Source of the DNA: Hymenobacter polaris | GTDB taxonomy: Bacteria > Bacteroidota > Bacteroidia > Cytophagales > Hymenobacteraceae | Assembly: GCF_012927305.1 (NCBI RefSeq) | Contig: NZ_JABBGH010000001.1 | Location: 1,116,001 to 1,180,000 of the forward strand | DNA length: 64,000 bases | Reading direction: 5' to 3' | Shown: one piece after another, positions 43,707 through 57,037 of the stretch | Numbering within the stretch: the first letter of the stretch is position 1 | Layout: each line of letters starts with the position of its first letter | Position numbers and translations under genes: made by a program | Notes under the pieces: model-generated | Told to the model about the DNA's origin: nothing | The model's database searches: none | What the model saw: the letters and a program-made list of their open reading frames with translations, nothing else

Positions 43707-45011
43707 ATGGCTGTTTTTGAAGTGCGCGGGGGGCGTAAGCTGCAAGGCGAGATTGTGCCGCAAGGCGCTAAAAACGAGGCGCTCCAGATTTTGTGCGCCG
43801 TGCTGCTCACCGGCGAGCCGGTTACCATCGGCAACGTGCCCAACATCCGCGACGTGAATAAGCTCATCGAGCTGCTGCGCGATATGGGCGTGAAGGTGGG
43901 CCAGGTGGCGCCCGACACCTACGTGTTTCAGGCCGAGGACGTGCGCCTCGACTACCTCGACACGCCTGCCTTCGTGGCCCAGGCCCGCGAGCTGCGCGGC
44001 TCGGTGATGCTGCTCGGGCCCCTGCTGGCGCGCTACGGCCGCGCCCAGTTGCCCAAGCCGGGCGGCGACAAAATCGGCCGCCGCCCGCTCGACACGCACT
44101 TTGTAGGCCTTGAAAAGCTCGGTGCCCAGCTCACCGTGGAGGGCACCGACTTCTACCGCTTACACACCGAGGGCAAGCTGCGCGGCGCCCACATGCTGCT
44201 CGACGAGGCCAGCGTGACGGGTACGGCCAACATTGTGATGGCCGCCGTGCTGGCCGAGGGCACCACCACCATTTACAACGCCGCCTGCGAGCCCTACCTG
44301 CAGCAACTCTGCCGTATGCTGGTGCGCATGGGTGCTAACATTCAAGGCATTGGCTCCAATTTGCTCACCATTGAGGGCGTAGAGCGCCTAGGGGGCACCG
44401 AGCACCGCATGCTGCCCGACATGATTGAGATTGGCTCGTTCATCGGCCTGGCGGCCATGACGGGCTCGGAAATCACCATCAAGGACTGCCAGATTCCGGA
44501 GCTGGGCATCATTCCCGATACTTTCCGCAAGCTGGGCATTCAGCTGGAGTTCCGGGGTGATGACATTCACATTCCGGCCCAGGAGCACTACGAGTTGGCT
44601 ACCTACCTCGACGGCTCCATCCTAACGGTGAGCGACCACACCTGGCCGGGCTTCACGCCTGACTTACTGAGCATTATCCTGGTAGTAGCCACCCAGGCCA
44701 AGGGCACGGTGCTCATCCACCAGAAGATGTTTGAATCGCGCCTGTTCTTCGTGGACAAGCTCATCGACATGGGCGCCCAGATTATCCTCTGCGACCCGCA
44801 CCGCGCCACCGTCATCGGCCTCGACAACCAAAAACAGTTGCACGGCATCACCATGTCGTCGCCCGACATCCGGGCGGGGGTGGCCCTGCTCATCGCCGCG
44901 CTCTCGGCCGAAGGCACCAGCCGGATTCTGAACGTGGAGCAGATTGACCGCGGCTACCAGCATATCGACGAGCGCCTCAACGCCCTCGGGGCCGACATCC
45001 GGCGCCTGTAG
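43707..45011 (+). CDS. murA: UDP-N-acetylglucosamine 1-carboxyvinyltransferase, Asp-type active site
   Basis: 434 residues, first committed step of peptidoglycan synthesis (enolpyruvyl transfer from PEP to UDP-GlcNAc). EPSP-synthase fold with Lys22-Asn23 (PQGAKNEALQIL), and the active loop LPKPGGDKIGRRPLDTHF. The position equivalent to Cys115 of E. coli is Asp121. Asp-type enzymes (known from mycobacteria and chlamydiae) are active but not alkylated by fosfomycin. TGTANIVMAAVLAEGTT and DFRxG-like end regions complete the family pattern. Confidence 0.95.
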   Translation: MAVFEVRGGRKLQGEIVPQGAKNEALQILCAVLLTGEPVTIGNVPNIRDVNKLIELLRDMGVKVGQVAPDTYVFQAEDVRLDYLDTPAFVAQARELRGSVMLLGPLLARYGRAQLPKPGGDKIGRRPLDTHFVGLEKLGAQLTVEGTDFYRLHTEGKLRGAHMLLDEASVTGTANIVMAAVLAEGTTTIYNAACEPYLQQLCRMLVRMGANIQGIGSNLLTIEGVERLGGTEHRMLPDMIEIGSFIGLAAMTGSEITIKDCQIPELGIIPDTFRKLGIQLEFRGDDIHIPAQEHYELATYLDGSILTVSDHTWPGFTPDLLSIILVVATQAKGTVLIHQKMFESRLFFVDKLIDMGAQIILCDPHRATVIGLDNQKQLHGITMSSPDIRAGVALLIAALSAEGTSRILNVEQIDRGYQHIDERLNALGADIRRL

Positions 45012-45022
45012 CGGCCTAGGGC

Positions 45023-45083
45023 CCTGGCTCACTAAAAAAGCCCCGCGTCCGGACTGGACGCGGGGCTTTTTTAGTGAGCCAGG
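45023..45083. terminator. Bidirectional terminator, perfect 28-bp stem
   Basis: Arms 45023-45050 and 45056-45083 with loop GGACT. The stem contains A6/T6 and CCCCGCGTCC. The stop of the convergent membrane protein gene lies only 4 nt beyond. It ends murA and that gene. Confidence 0.9.
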
Positions 45084-45086
45084 GGT

Positions 45087-45425
45087 TTAGTCTACTAGCG
45101 AGTCGACTACGCTCGATACCAGCGACAGGGCCAGACTCAGAATAAGGGCGCTGAAAAAGCCTTCTACCGAGAAGCTGCTCATCAGATAATCGGCCAGCTT
45201 GATGATGATAACGTTGATAACCAGCAGGAAAATGCCTAGGGTAATGACCGTGATGGGAAAGCCGATAATCTTCAGAATTGGCTTTACGGTGGCGTTCAGC
45301 AAGCCCAGTACGATAACCAGAATGATGGCGCTGCCAAAGCCGTTGAGGTGCACGTTGGGCAGCACTTGGGCCAGGCCGTAGGTGAGCGCGGCCGTGAGCA
45401 GGAATTTGATGAGAAACTTACCCAT
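45087..45425 (-). CDS. Small membrane protein, phage-holin-4-like (YvlD type)
   Basis: 112 residues, four membrane segments (FLIKFLLTAALTYGLAQVLP; AIILVIVLGLLNATVKPILKI; VITLGIFLLVINVIIIKLADYLM; FFSALILSLALSLVSSVV). It matches the family called phage holin 4-2, which in most bacteria is an ordinary chromosomal membrane protein of unknown role. No phage genes are near. The ATG at 45423-45425 gives the usual length. Confidence 0.88.
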   Translation of the reverse strand: MGKFLIKFLLTAALTYGLAQVLPNVHLNGFGSAIILVIVLGLLNATVKPILKIIGFPITVITLGIFLLVINVIIIKLADYLMSSFSVEGFFSALILSLALSLVSSVVDSLVD

Positions 45426-45541
45426 GTAAAAAAAAGGTGTGTGAAAGAAACGAAGGTGCGTAGGCCAGCAAACTAAAAGCACGCCAAACCTTTGATTCGG
45501 CATGACGTGCTTTTCGACGGATTGGTTACTCCGGCGGTGCT

Positions 45542-46645
45542 TTAGGCGGCCGTTTCGACGCCCCTGGCCCCTAGGCGACCCTGCGAGGCGGCCATCCAGT
45601 TGCAGAGCTGGTAGAGCAGGCGGGCGCCCACGATGGCGTTCCACTCGGTGTCGCCAGGCGCTACCTCGTTGAGGTCGAAGCCGATAACCTGACGGCCAGA
45701 GCGCACCACTTGGCGCAGCAGGTAGGTGGCTTCTTCGTATTCGAGGCCGCCGGGCACGGGCGTGCCGGTGCCGGGGCACAGCTTGGGGTCGAGCCCGTCG
45801 ATGTCGAAGCTGATGTAGACCTTAGGTGGCAGCTGGGCGATAATCTTGCCGCACACTTTTTTCCACGATTTCTTGGCAAATTTCTCGTCGCTCAGAAAGC
45901 GCTGCCCGAACATCGCCACCCGGCCGTTGGAGTGCTCGATAAGGTCGGCCTCCTGCTGGCACAGGTCGCGGATGCCCACCTGCACCAGCTTCTTCACCTG
46001 GGGCAGCTGCAGGGCGTTGTACATGATGCTGGCGTGCGAGTACTGGAAGCCCTCGTAGGCGGGGCGCAAGTCGCAGTGCGCGTCAAACTGCAGGATGCCG
46101 AAGCCATCAGGGTGGCGCTCGGCCAGGGCTTGGATATACCCTAGGGGGGTGCTGTGGTCGCCGCCCAGCACGCCCACGGCCTTGCCCGCGTCGAGCAGGG
46201 CGCCGGTCTTTTCTTTCAGCCAGTTGGTCAGTTGGTTGCCCGCCTGCGTCACGCGGCCCAGCACGGCGCTGTGCTGGCTGGCGTCCTCGGCCGGCCGGCC
46301 CTGCTCTACCCAGCCAATGTAGTCGGCGGCGGCGGGGCGCAGCTCGCGGCTGGTGGCGGCAATGTGCTCGTCGGGGTCTTCCATGGCCAGGCCCAGCTTC
46401 CAGGCGTCGGGCAGGTCGGGGTCGTAAAGGTCTACCTGCAGCGAGGCCTCCCGGATGGCTTCGGGGCCTAGGGCGGTGCCAGCGCGGTAACTCACGGTCA
46501 CTTCCCAGGGCACGGGCACCACCACCACCTGGGCGTCATCGGGAGAAAAAGGCAGGCCAAATAAGCCCCCCTCGGCGGCGTCGCCGGGGGCGTTGGGGTC
46601 AAAGTTGGCAATTTTTTGCGCGCGGCTTTCGGCTGACACTGGCAA
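45542..46645 (-). CDS. Arginase/agmatinase/formimidoylglutamase-family ureohydrolase
   Basis: 367 residues. Metal sites: GVLGGDHSTPLGY (His), LQFDAHCDLR (Asp-His-Asp; Cys takes the usual Ala/Asn position), ISFDIDGLDPKLCPGTGTPVPGG (two Asp). These bind two Mn ions that hydrolyse a guanidino or formimino group. The length and the long N-terminal extension of about 130 residues exceed typical agmatinase (~300), so the substrate is uncertain. The 1.1-kb gene stands alone between the membrane protein and the chemosensory operon. Confidence 0.9.
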   Translation of the reverse strand: MPVSAESRAQKIANFDPNAPGDAAEGGLFGLPFSPDDAQVVVVPVPWEVTVSYRAGTALGPEAIREASLQVDLYDPDLPDAWKLGLAMEDPDEHIAATSRELRPAAADYIGWVEQGRPAEDASQHSAVLGRVTQAGNQLTNWLKEKTGALLDAGKAVGVLGGDHSTPLGYIQALAERHPDGFGILQFDAHCDLRPAYEGFQYSHASIMYNALQLPQVKKLVQVGIRDLCQQEADLIEHSNGRVAMFGQRFLSDEKFAKKSWKKVCGKIIAQLPPKVYISFDIDGLDPKLCPGTGTPVPGGLEYEEATYLLRQVVRSGRQVIGFDLNEVAPGDTEWNAIVGARLLYQLCNWMAASQGRLGARGVETAA

Positions 46646-46693
46646 GAAACATTAGGGCTACCAGTTGGTAACCAGGTTAGAATATACTTAAAG

Positions 46694-46789
46694 AAAGCAC
46701 GTCATGCTGAGCTTGTCGAAGCATCTCTCCTAAACAACCCCCTAGGGACGCAGTAGAGATGCTTCGACAAGCTCAGCATGACGTGCTTT
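46694..46789. repeat. REP-like hairpin, family A, copy 2
   Basis: Perfect 35-bp arms (46694-46728 and 46755-46789), 26-nt loop containing CCCTAGGG, T-run after the right arm. Core as in copy 1 with one change (CTTGTCGAAG for CTTGCCGAAG, on both arms), outer stem AAAGCAC. It lies after cheC and before the agmatinase-family gene. Confidence 0.95.
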
Positions 46790-46814
46790 TTAACTTAAAC
46801 TTAGCGACACCTGC

Positions 46815-47453
46815 TTAGCGCGAAGCCTGGGTTTTACCCAGAAACTCATAGGTGCGGATGATGTCGAGAATCTTGACGAAGGTGGCGCGGTCGAAAAACA
46901 GCATCAGCGGCAGCTCCACCGAGTTATCCTTATCCGAAAACTGGGTGATGACCGAAAAGATGAGCGGCTGCAGGGCCTCCTGGTCGGGCATGAGGGCGTG
47001 CAGGGCGGCGCCCAAGTCACCGGTTGGCGCCTGGGGCGGCGCGCCGTAGATATTGGCCTTCAGAATGTTGGCCAACTGTGTTACTAGCGCGCCGGTGATG
47101 ATGTTACTGATTTCGAGTAGCAGCGACTCTTGCAGCTCGTTGAGCTTGAGCGCATCGGTCACCTGCATCCGCAGGCACACTTTGGAGAGGCGCTGCACGT
47201 GCTGGCCCGAGAAGAACATGAACGTGGAGCCGTTAAAATCGCCCCGGATGTCGCTCTGAATAGCCACGTAGCTGGCCTGGTATTCGCGCACCCGCTCGAT
47301 GATGCTGCTGCTGGGCAGCAAGTCCAGGTTGGGCACTTCCAGCATCACCCGCTCCTGGGCAATGACGGCGAAGCTATCCGCGGCCCGCGCCAGGCCAATA
47401 TTCAAAATCTCGCGGATAATGTCGCGCTCCAGCTCACTCATGGATAGATTCAT
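46815..47453 (-). CDS. cheC: CheC-type CheY-phosphatase
   Basis: 212 residues. Two CheC active-site helices of the E-x2-N type are present, IREILNIGLARAADSFA and LLLEISNIITGALVTQLA, so it probably removes phosphate from the CheY of this cluster. It is last in the operon after cheA (67-nt gap). A second in-frame ATG four codons on (47441) is possible. CheD, a frequent partner, is not in the window. Confidence 0.88.
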   Translation of the reverse strand: MNLSMSELERDIIREILNIGLARAADSFAVIAQERVMLEVPNLDLLPSSSIIERVREYQASYVAIQSDIRGDFNGSTFMFFSGQHVQRLSKVCLRMQVTDALKLNELQESLLLEISNIITGALVTQLANILKANIYGAPPQAPTGDLGAALHALMPDQEALQPLIFSVITQFSDKDNSVELPLMLFFDRATFVKILDIIRTYEFLGKTQASR

Positions 47454-47520
47454 AATTACTCAGTGCGAAGGCGGCCAGGGCCGGCAAAGTAGTACGAAAA
47501 AAGGTAAGAACCGGCCCGCA

Positions 47521-49176
47521 TCAGGGTCGTTTCGCTAAAAATAGCCGCGTGAGGGCGGGCACATCCAGCACCAGGCACAGCTGCCCGCTGCCAAGCAGCG
47601 TCACGCCGCCAAACAGGTCAATCGTGTCGAGCGGCTTGCTCAGCTGCTTCACCACGATATTTTGCTGGCGCAGAAAGCGGTCCACCACCAGCCCCAGGCG
47701 GCGACCATTGTAGCTCACCACCAGTACCTGCTGCTGCACGTCGGCAGCGGGCAAATCGGCGCGGGTGGCGCGGGGCAGCGGCTCGTCGCCCTCCAGGTAC
47801 AGCAGCTGGCGCAGGGGCACCAGGGGCACGTTTTCGTCCTGCACGCGGGTCATCAGCAGGCCGCCCACGGCAAAAATCTCGTCGCTGCGCAAGGACAGCA
47901 CCACGTCGGTGTGCAGCAGCGGCACGGCGTAGGCACGCTCGTCTAGCTCCACCAGCAGCGAGCCTTTTACGGCGATGCTGGTGGGCAGCACCAGGGTAAA
48001 GGTGGTGCCCTTGCCCAGTTCGGAGTTGACGCGCAGCCGCCCCCCTAGGCTATCGATGGCTAGCTTCACTACGTCGAGGCCCACGCCCCGGCCCGAAATG
48101 TCGGTAATCTGCTCAGCCATCGAGAAGCCTGGCTCAAAGAGCAGCGCCCACACGGCTTGCTCGTCGAGGGCGGCGGCTGCTTCGGCCGAAAGCATGTTTT
48201 GGCGCACCGCTTTCTTGCGCACCGCCTCGGTATTGATGCCGCGGCCATCATCCTGCACTTGCAGCAGCACATCGTCGCGCTCGGTGAGGGCCGAGATGCT
48301 GAGGCGGCCCACGGCGGGCTTGCCGGCCGCCTGCCGGTCGGCGGGGTTTTCGATGCCGTGGCTCACGGCGTTGCGCACAATGTGCAGCAGCGCGTCGGTA
48401 ATCAGCTGCAGCACGTTACGGTCAATTTGCACGTCCTGGCCGCTCAGCGTCAGCTCCACCTGCTTGCTTTCGGCGCTGGCCACGTCGCGCACTACCCGCG
48501 GAAACTTATTGAGCAGTACGCCCGCCCCTACCAGGCGCACGTCCATCACCGAGTACTGCAAGTCATCGGAAATGCGGAACAGGTGGCGGGCGGTGGCTTG
48601 CAGGGCGGGGCTGCCCAGCTCGGTAGCCAGCGTCAGAATGCGGTCGCGGTCAATGACCAGCTCGCCCACCAGGTTCAGTAGGTTATCAAGCTTCTTTACT
48701 GGTATCGACACCAGGTCCGACAGCTCCAGCTTGCGAGCGGCGTCGGCATCGGCCTGCTCGTCGGTAGGCTCGGTCTGGGCCTGCACGGGCTCCTCGCCCT
48801 TGATTAAAAGGTCCAGGTTGTCGAGCAAGGCCTGCGCATCCACCGTTTGCTGGTCCGAGCCCACGGCCCGAATCATTCCCCCTAGGGTGTCTACGGCCTG
48901 GAAAGTCATGCCCACCAGCGCCCCGGTAAAGCTCCGCTCCTGCCCGCGAATCTGGCCGAAGAGGGTTTCCATCTTGTGCGCTACCTCGCCCATCTCCACA
49001 AAGCCCATAGCGCGGGCATTGGCCTTGAGGTTGTGCATGAGCCGGAACAGCTCATTGAGCGCGTTAACCTCCTGCGGATTGCGCTCCAACTCGCTCAAGT
49101 GCCGCGACATGGCGTCGTAGTACTCGAGCGCCTCGGCCATAAACAGCTCCCGGTATTCCTGCTCGCGTGATTTCAT
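47521..49176 (-). CDS. cheA: Chemotaxis histidine kinase CheA
   Basis: 551 residues. P1/HPt domain with phospho-acceptor His48 in ELFRLMHNLKANARAMGF; a short acidic linker; dimerisation helices (VKKLDNLLNLVGELVIDRDRI); HATPase with N-box HIVRNAVSHGIENP, G1 DDGRGINTEAV and G2 ISGRGVGLDVVKLAIDSLGG; C-terminal CheW-like domain. No clear P2 (CheY-docking) domain fits in the short linker. The ATG at 49174-49176 is chosen; upstream sequence is not CheA-like. Confidence 0.96.
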   Translation of the reverse strand: MKSREQEYRELFMAEALEYYDAMSRHLSELERNPQEVNALNELFRLMHNLKANARAMGFVEMGEVAHKMETLFGQIRGQERSFTGALVGMTFQAVDTLGGMIRAVGSDQQTVDAQALLDNLDLLIKGEEPVQAQTEPTDEQADADAARKLELSDLVSIPVKKLDNLLNLVGELVIDRDRILTLATELGSPALQATARHLFRISDDLQYSVMDVRLVGAGVLLNKFPRVVRDVASAESKQVELTLSGQDVQIDRNVLQLITDALLHIVRNAVSHGIENPADRQAAGKPAVGRLSISALTERDDVLLQVQDDGRGINTEAVRKKAVRQNMLSAEAAAALDEQAVWALLFEPGFSMAEQITDISGRGVGLDVVKLAIDSLGGRLRVNSELGKGTTFTLVLPTSIAVKGSLLVELDERAYAVPLLHTDVVLSLRSDEIFAVGGLLMTRVQDENVPLVPLRQLLYLEGDEPLPRATRADLPAADVQQQVLVVSYNGRRLGLVVDRFLRQQNIVVKQLSKPLDTIDLFGGVTLLGSGQLCLVLDVPALTRLFLAKRP

Positions 49177-49349
49177 AGCGCAGTGGGCGTCAGGAAGCAG
49201 GCCAGCACCGGGCGCACCCAGCCGCCAACCCAAACCGGGAGGGGTGCGCAGAGTAGGTACGGGGACGGGAGCATGGCAAAAAGGGAAAAAGCGAGTAGCG
49301 GCAACCACCCGCGGTGGTGGCCTTGGGCCGCGGGTAGGGCCCTAGGGGC

Positions 49350-49712
49350 TTAGCTGAGGGCGCCGCCCACGATGTCGAGCACCTGCTCTTCCGAGAAAGG
49401 CTTCACGATGTAAGCCAGGGCGCCGTTCTCAATGGCCTCGTTCACAATAGTTTCCTGGCCCACGGCCGAGCACATGACCACCTTGGCATCGGGCTGCTGC
49501 TCGCGAATGCCCTTGAGCACATCGAGGCCGGTGTTGTCGGGCAGAATCACGTCGAGCGTAATCAGGTCGGGGGTGGTGGCTACGGCCATTTCGAGGGCCT
49601 GCTGGCCGTTGGCCGCCTCGCCCACTACGTCGTAGCCCGCGTCGGTGAGCATATTCTTGAGCATCGTCCGCATATAGAACGAGTCGTCGACGATGAGAAT
49701 GCGCTTATTCAT
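49350..49712 (-). CDS. cheY: CheY-like response regulator
   Basis: 120-residue lone receiver domain. Asp9-Asp10, phospho-Asp54 (DLITLDVILPD), Ser82 and Lys104 (AYIVKPF) are all present. It likely takes phosphate from CheA and passes the signal to an output not in the window. Gap 173 nt to cheA, 57 nt to cheW. Confidence 0.95.
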   Translation of the reverse strand: MNKRILIVDDSFYMRTMLKNMLTDAGYDVVGEAANGQQALEMAVATTPDLITLDVILPDNTGLDVLKGIREQQPDAKVVMCSAVGQETIVNEAIENGALAYIVKPFSEEQVLDIVGGALS

Positions 49713-49769
49713 TGATAATCAAAGGAGAAATGGAAGGTAAGCTACAGCTAGCGGCAAGCGCTTAGCCCT

Positions 49770-50345
49770 CTACGGCTTTTGAGCGTCATTGGGTGTGGTT
49801 TGGGTGGATTTAGTGCTGGCCTCGGCGGTGCGGCCGGGCAAGCGCATGATTTCGGCGGGCGTCAGCAGCTTCGGCATGTCGAGCACGATGATAACACCGC
49901 CCCCATTGGGTAGCTTGGCAATGCCCTCGAGGTATTTTTCCTTCTGGCCGCTGTCCTGCACAAATTCGGGCGCGGGCTCAATCAGGCTTACGGGCAGCGT
50001 GAGGGGCCTAGGCACTTCGCGCACCAGCAGCCCCAAGGTGTAGTCGGGCGCCTCCACGGCCAGCGTGTACGACATGGCGGGCACGGGCCGGCCGGCCGGC
50101 CGCAGTTGAAAGCGCTCCTCCAAATCGACGATGGCGATGATGTCGCCCCGCAGGTTGGCAATGCCCTTAATGAAGGGCGGCGTCTTGGGCATCTTCACCA
50201 CTTCGGGCGTGATGGTAACTTCCTTCACTTGCTCGATGCGAATGCCGTATTCTTCATCGCCAAGCTGAAACACAATGAGTTGCACTGTGGCTTCGGGCGG
50301 GGCGGGCGCCGGGCGGCCCAGCGCGACCGTGGTAGCGTCAGGCAT
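49770..50345 (-). CDS. cheW: CheW-like coupling protein
   Basis: 191 residues, SH3-like double barrel joining receptor and CheA. LIVFQLGDEEYGIRIEQVKEV and PPFIKGIANLRGDIIAIVDLEERF are canonical. It has Pro-rich N-terminal and Ser/Thr-rich C-terminal additions. The start is 3 nt after the receptor stop, showing tight coupling. Confidence 0.95.
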   Translation of the reverse strand: MPDATTVALGRPAPAPPEATVQLIVFQLGDEEYGIRIEQVKEVTITPEVVKMPKTPPFIKGIANLRGDIIAIVDLEERFQLRPAGRPVPAMSYTLAVEAPDYTLGLLVREVPRPLTLPVSLIEPAPEFVQDSGQKEKYLEGIAKLPNGGGVIIVLDMPKLLTPAEIMRLPGRTAEASTKSTQTTPNDAQKP

Positions 50346-50348
50346 GGC

Positions 50349-54176
<3,828 letters not shown>

Positions 54177-54233
54177 AGTATGCGGAGAGGTGGAAACGGA
54201 AAGCAGCCTGAGGGCCGCACCAGTGGGGAATAG

Positions 54234-54241
54234 CAAATGTA
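54234..54241 (-). promoter_or_regulatory. Probable promoter of the chemosensory operon
   Basis: TACATTTG, an exact TAnnTTTG match 57 nt before the receptor ATG. A TTG at the usual spacing is not evident; CTTGTTA directly precedes it. Confidence 0.5.
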
Positions 54242-54455
54242 TAACAAGGGCGCGGGTTGCCAGCGGGGTGGCGCCTAGGGCCCGGCAACTCCCAAACCGA
54301 GGGCCAAAGGCCACCGGGCCGCGCCAGAGCCCTAGGGCACCTGGGCGAGCGCCATCGGGCTAACTAGTGCATCTTTGTGCCCGCTTTCAACTTTTCGGAA
54401 GGTACTTGCGTTCTCTCGGTTCGAGAAAACTGTACCCGCCCCTCCCGCCCTTCGC

Positions 54456-56948
54456 ATGGTCAAGAATCTAGTAATTGTCGAGTCGCCCGCCAAGGCCAAA
54501 ACCATAGAGGGCTACCTCGGCCAGGATTACGTGGTGCGCAGCAGCTACGGCCACGTGCGCGACTTGCCCAAGGACAACAACGCCATCGACATCGCCAACG
54601 GCTTCAAGCCCACCTACGTGGTGGATGCCGACAAGCGCGAGCTAATTTCACAACTGAAGAAATTGGCCAAAGAGGCGGAAATGGTGTGGCTAGCGAGCGA
54701 CGACGACCGCGAGGGTGAGGCCATCAGCTGGCACTTGGCCGAGACGCTTAACCTAAAGGACGAGAAGACGAAGCGCATCGTGTTTCGCGAGATTACCAAG
54801 CCGGCCATTCTCAGCGCCATCGACAACCCTAGGGCTATCGACTTGAATTTGGTGAACGCCCAGCAGGCCCGCCGCGTGCTCGACCGCCTCGTGGGCTTCG
54901 AGCTGAGCCCGGTGCTGTGGCGCAAGGTGAAAGCCGGCTTGAGCGCGGGCCGCGTGCAAAGCGTGGCCGTGCGCCTGGTGGTGGACCGCGAGCGCGAAAT
55001 CAGCCACTTCAAAACCGCCAGCGCCTACCGCGTAGTAGCCCGCTTCGACGCCGGCCAGGGCACGACGCTGGAAGCCGACCTGCCCACCCGCTACAAAACT
55101 CGCGAAGAGGCCGAGGCCTTTTTGGAGCGCTGCCTAGGGGCTACCTACAGCATCGAGAGCCTGGACAAGAAGCCCGGCAAGCGCACGCCCGCGCCGCCCT
55201 TCACCACCAGCACCTTGCAGCAGGAGGCCTCGCGCAAGCTCAGCTTCTCGGTGGCCCAGACCATGAGCGTGGCCCAGAAGCTCTACGAGGCCGGCCACAT
55301 CAGCTACATGCGTACCGACTCGGTGAACCTGAGCCAGGAGGCGCGGGCCGGGGCTAGGGCCGCCATTGAGGCCGCCTACGGGGCTGAGTACGCCCACGAG
55401 CGGCAGTTCAAGACCAAGTCGGCCAGCGCCCAGGAGGCGCACGAAGCCATCCGGCCCACGCATTTCGAGAAGTTGAAAGCCGGTGCCGACGGCCAGGAGC
55501 AGCGCCTCTACGAGCTGATTCGCAAGCGGGCTATGGGCTCGCAGATGGCCGACGCCCAGATAGAGCGTACCACGGCCGTGATTGGCATCAGCACCCAGCC
55601 GGGTACCACGTTCTCGGCCACGGGCGAAGTCATTACGTTTGAAGGCTTTCTGAAGGCCTACGCCGAAAGCAAGGACGACGACGACCAGCCGGCCGATGGC
55701 GAGAGCAGCTTCTCGCGGGGCCTGCCGCCGCTGCGCGTGGGCCAGCAGCTTCCTTTGCAGACGCTGACGGCCACCGAGCGCTTCTCGGCCCCGCCCGCCC
55801 GCTACACCGAGGCCTCGCTGGTGAAGAAGCTGGAGGAGATGGGCATCGGCCGCCCCAGCACCTACGCCCCCACCATCAGCATCGTGCAGAAGCGCGGCTA
55901 CGTGGAGAAAGACTCGCGCGAGGGCAAGGAGCGCAAGTTTTACGTGCTGAGCCTAACCGATGGCGCGGTGAAAACCGAGCAGCGCACCGAAACTTACGGC
56001 GCCGACAAAGCCAAGCTCTTCCCGACTGACACCGCGCTGGTAGTCAATGATTTCCTGGTGGAGCACTTCCCGGCCATCGTAGACTACCAGTTCACGGCCA
56101 AGGTGGAGGACGAGTTTGACCAGATTGCCAACGGCCGCGAGGACTGGGGGCACATGCTGGCCGGCTTCTACGAGCCCTTCCACCAGAGCGTGGAGCGCGG
56201 CCAGGACATTGAGCGCAGCACCTTGAGCAGCACCCGCGAAATCGGCGTGCACCCCGAAACGGGCGAGAAAATCACGGCCCGCCTGGGTAAGTACGGCCCC
56301 TACGTAGCTCTGGGCGACACCACCGACCCCAACGTGAAGCCGGCCTACGCCAACCTGCGCAAAGGCCAGTTTATTGAGAGCATTACCCTGGATGAGGCAC
56401 TCGACTTGTTTAAGCTGCCTAGGGTAGTGGGCGAGTTTGAGGGCAAGGAGATGCAGGCTAACCTAGGCCGCTTCGGCCCCTACATCCGCCACGACAGCAA
56501 GTTCTACTCGCTCACCAAGGAGCAGGACCCGATGAGCATCACGGCCGAAGAAGGCGTGCAGCTGATTGAGAACAAGCGCAAAGCTGATGCCGAGCGCCTC
56601 ATCAAGGCCTTCCCCGAAAACCCCGAGGTGCAGGTGCTCAACGGCCGCTTTGGCCCCTACATCGTGGTGGGCAAGAAGAACGTGAAGATTCCGAAGGGCG
56701 AGGAGCCCGCTGACCTCACCCTGGAGCGCTGCCTGGAACTAGCCGCCGCCACCCCCGACAAGCCTGCCAAAGGCGGCCGCTTCGGCAAGAAAGCCGCCGC
56801 CGAGAAGCCGGAGAAGGAAGCCGACGCGCCCACGAAAAAGGCCGCCAAGGAGGCAGTGCCGGCCAAGAAGAAAGCGACCACTACGGCTAAAAAGAAGGAA
56901 CCGGCCAAAAAAGCCGCTGGCACTAAAAAAACGGCGGCCAGCAAGTAG
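54456..56948 (+). CDS. topA: DNA topoisomerase I
   Basis: 830 residues, relaxes negative supercoils. Toprim domain at the N-terminus (NLVIVESPAKAKTIEGYLG, ASDDDREGEAISWHL), active Tyr284 in GHISYMRTDS, topoisomerase core, then several C-terminal repeats (ARLGKYGPYVALGD, ANLGRFGPYIRHDSKFYSL, LNGRFGPYIVVGKKNVKIPKG) instead of the zinc fingers of E. coli TopA, ending in a Lys/Ala-rich tail. The start ATG at 54456 matches the family. A CATCTTTG box lies at 54370-54377. Confidence 0.96.
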   Translation: MVKNLVIVESPAKAKTIEGYLGQDYVVRSSYGHVRDLPKDNNAIDIANGFKPTYVVDADKRELISQLKKLAKEAEMVWLASDDDREGEAISWHLAETLNLKDEKTKRIVFREITKPAILSAIDNPRAIDLNLVNAQQARRVLDRLVGFELSPVLWRKVKAGLSAGRVQSVAVRLVVDREREISHFKTASAYRVVARFDAGQGTTLEADLPTRYKTREEAEAFLERCLGATYSIESLDKKPGKRTPAPPFTTSTLQQEASRKLSFSVAQTMSVAQKLYEAGHISYMRTDSVNLSQEARAGARAAIEAAYGAEYAHERQFKTKSASAQEAHEAIRPTHFEKLKAGADGQEQRLYELIRKRAMGSQMADAQIERTTAVIGISTQPGTTFSATGEVITFEGFLKAYAESKDDDDQPADGESSFSRGLPPLRVGQQLPLQTLTATERFSAPPARYTEASLVKKLEEMGIGRPSTYAPTISIVQKRGYVEKDSREGKERKFYVLSLTDGAVKTEQRTETYGADKAKLFPTDTALVVNDFLVEHFPAIVDYQFTAKVEDEFDQIANGREDWGHMLAGFYEPFHQSVERGQDIERSTLSSTREIGVHPETGEKITARLGKYGPYVALGDTTDPNVKPAYANLRKGQFIESITLDEALDLFKLPRVVGEFEGKEMQANLGRFGPYIRHDSKFYSLTKEQDPMSITAEEGVQLIENKRKADAERLIKAFPENPEVQVLNGRFGPYIVVGKKNVKIPKGEEPADLTLERCLELAAATPDKPAKGGRFGKKAAAEKPEKEADAPTKKAAKEAVPAKKKATTTAKKKEPAKKAAGTKKTAASK

Positions 56949-56977
56949 ACGGCCGCCCCTGACGCAGCAGGCCCCAC

Positions 56978-57025
56978 AAAAAAAGGAGTGGCAACCAGGC
57001 TGAGCCCGGTTACCACTCCTTTTTT
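56978..57025. terminator. Bidirectional terminator between topA and DUF2167 genes
   Basis: A-run, GGAGTGG(C)AACC paired with GGTT(A)CCACTCC, T-run; 12-nt loop. Serves both convergent genes. Confidence 0.88.
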
Positions 57026-57037
57026 ATGGCCACACCC

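Noticed and set aside
45087..45425. Phage-holin-named gene as sign of a prophage
   Set aside because: The family is common in chromosomes; no integrase, capsid, terminase or lysis gene lies nearby.
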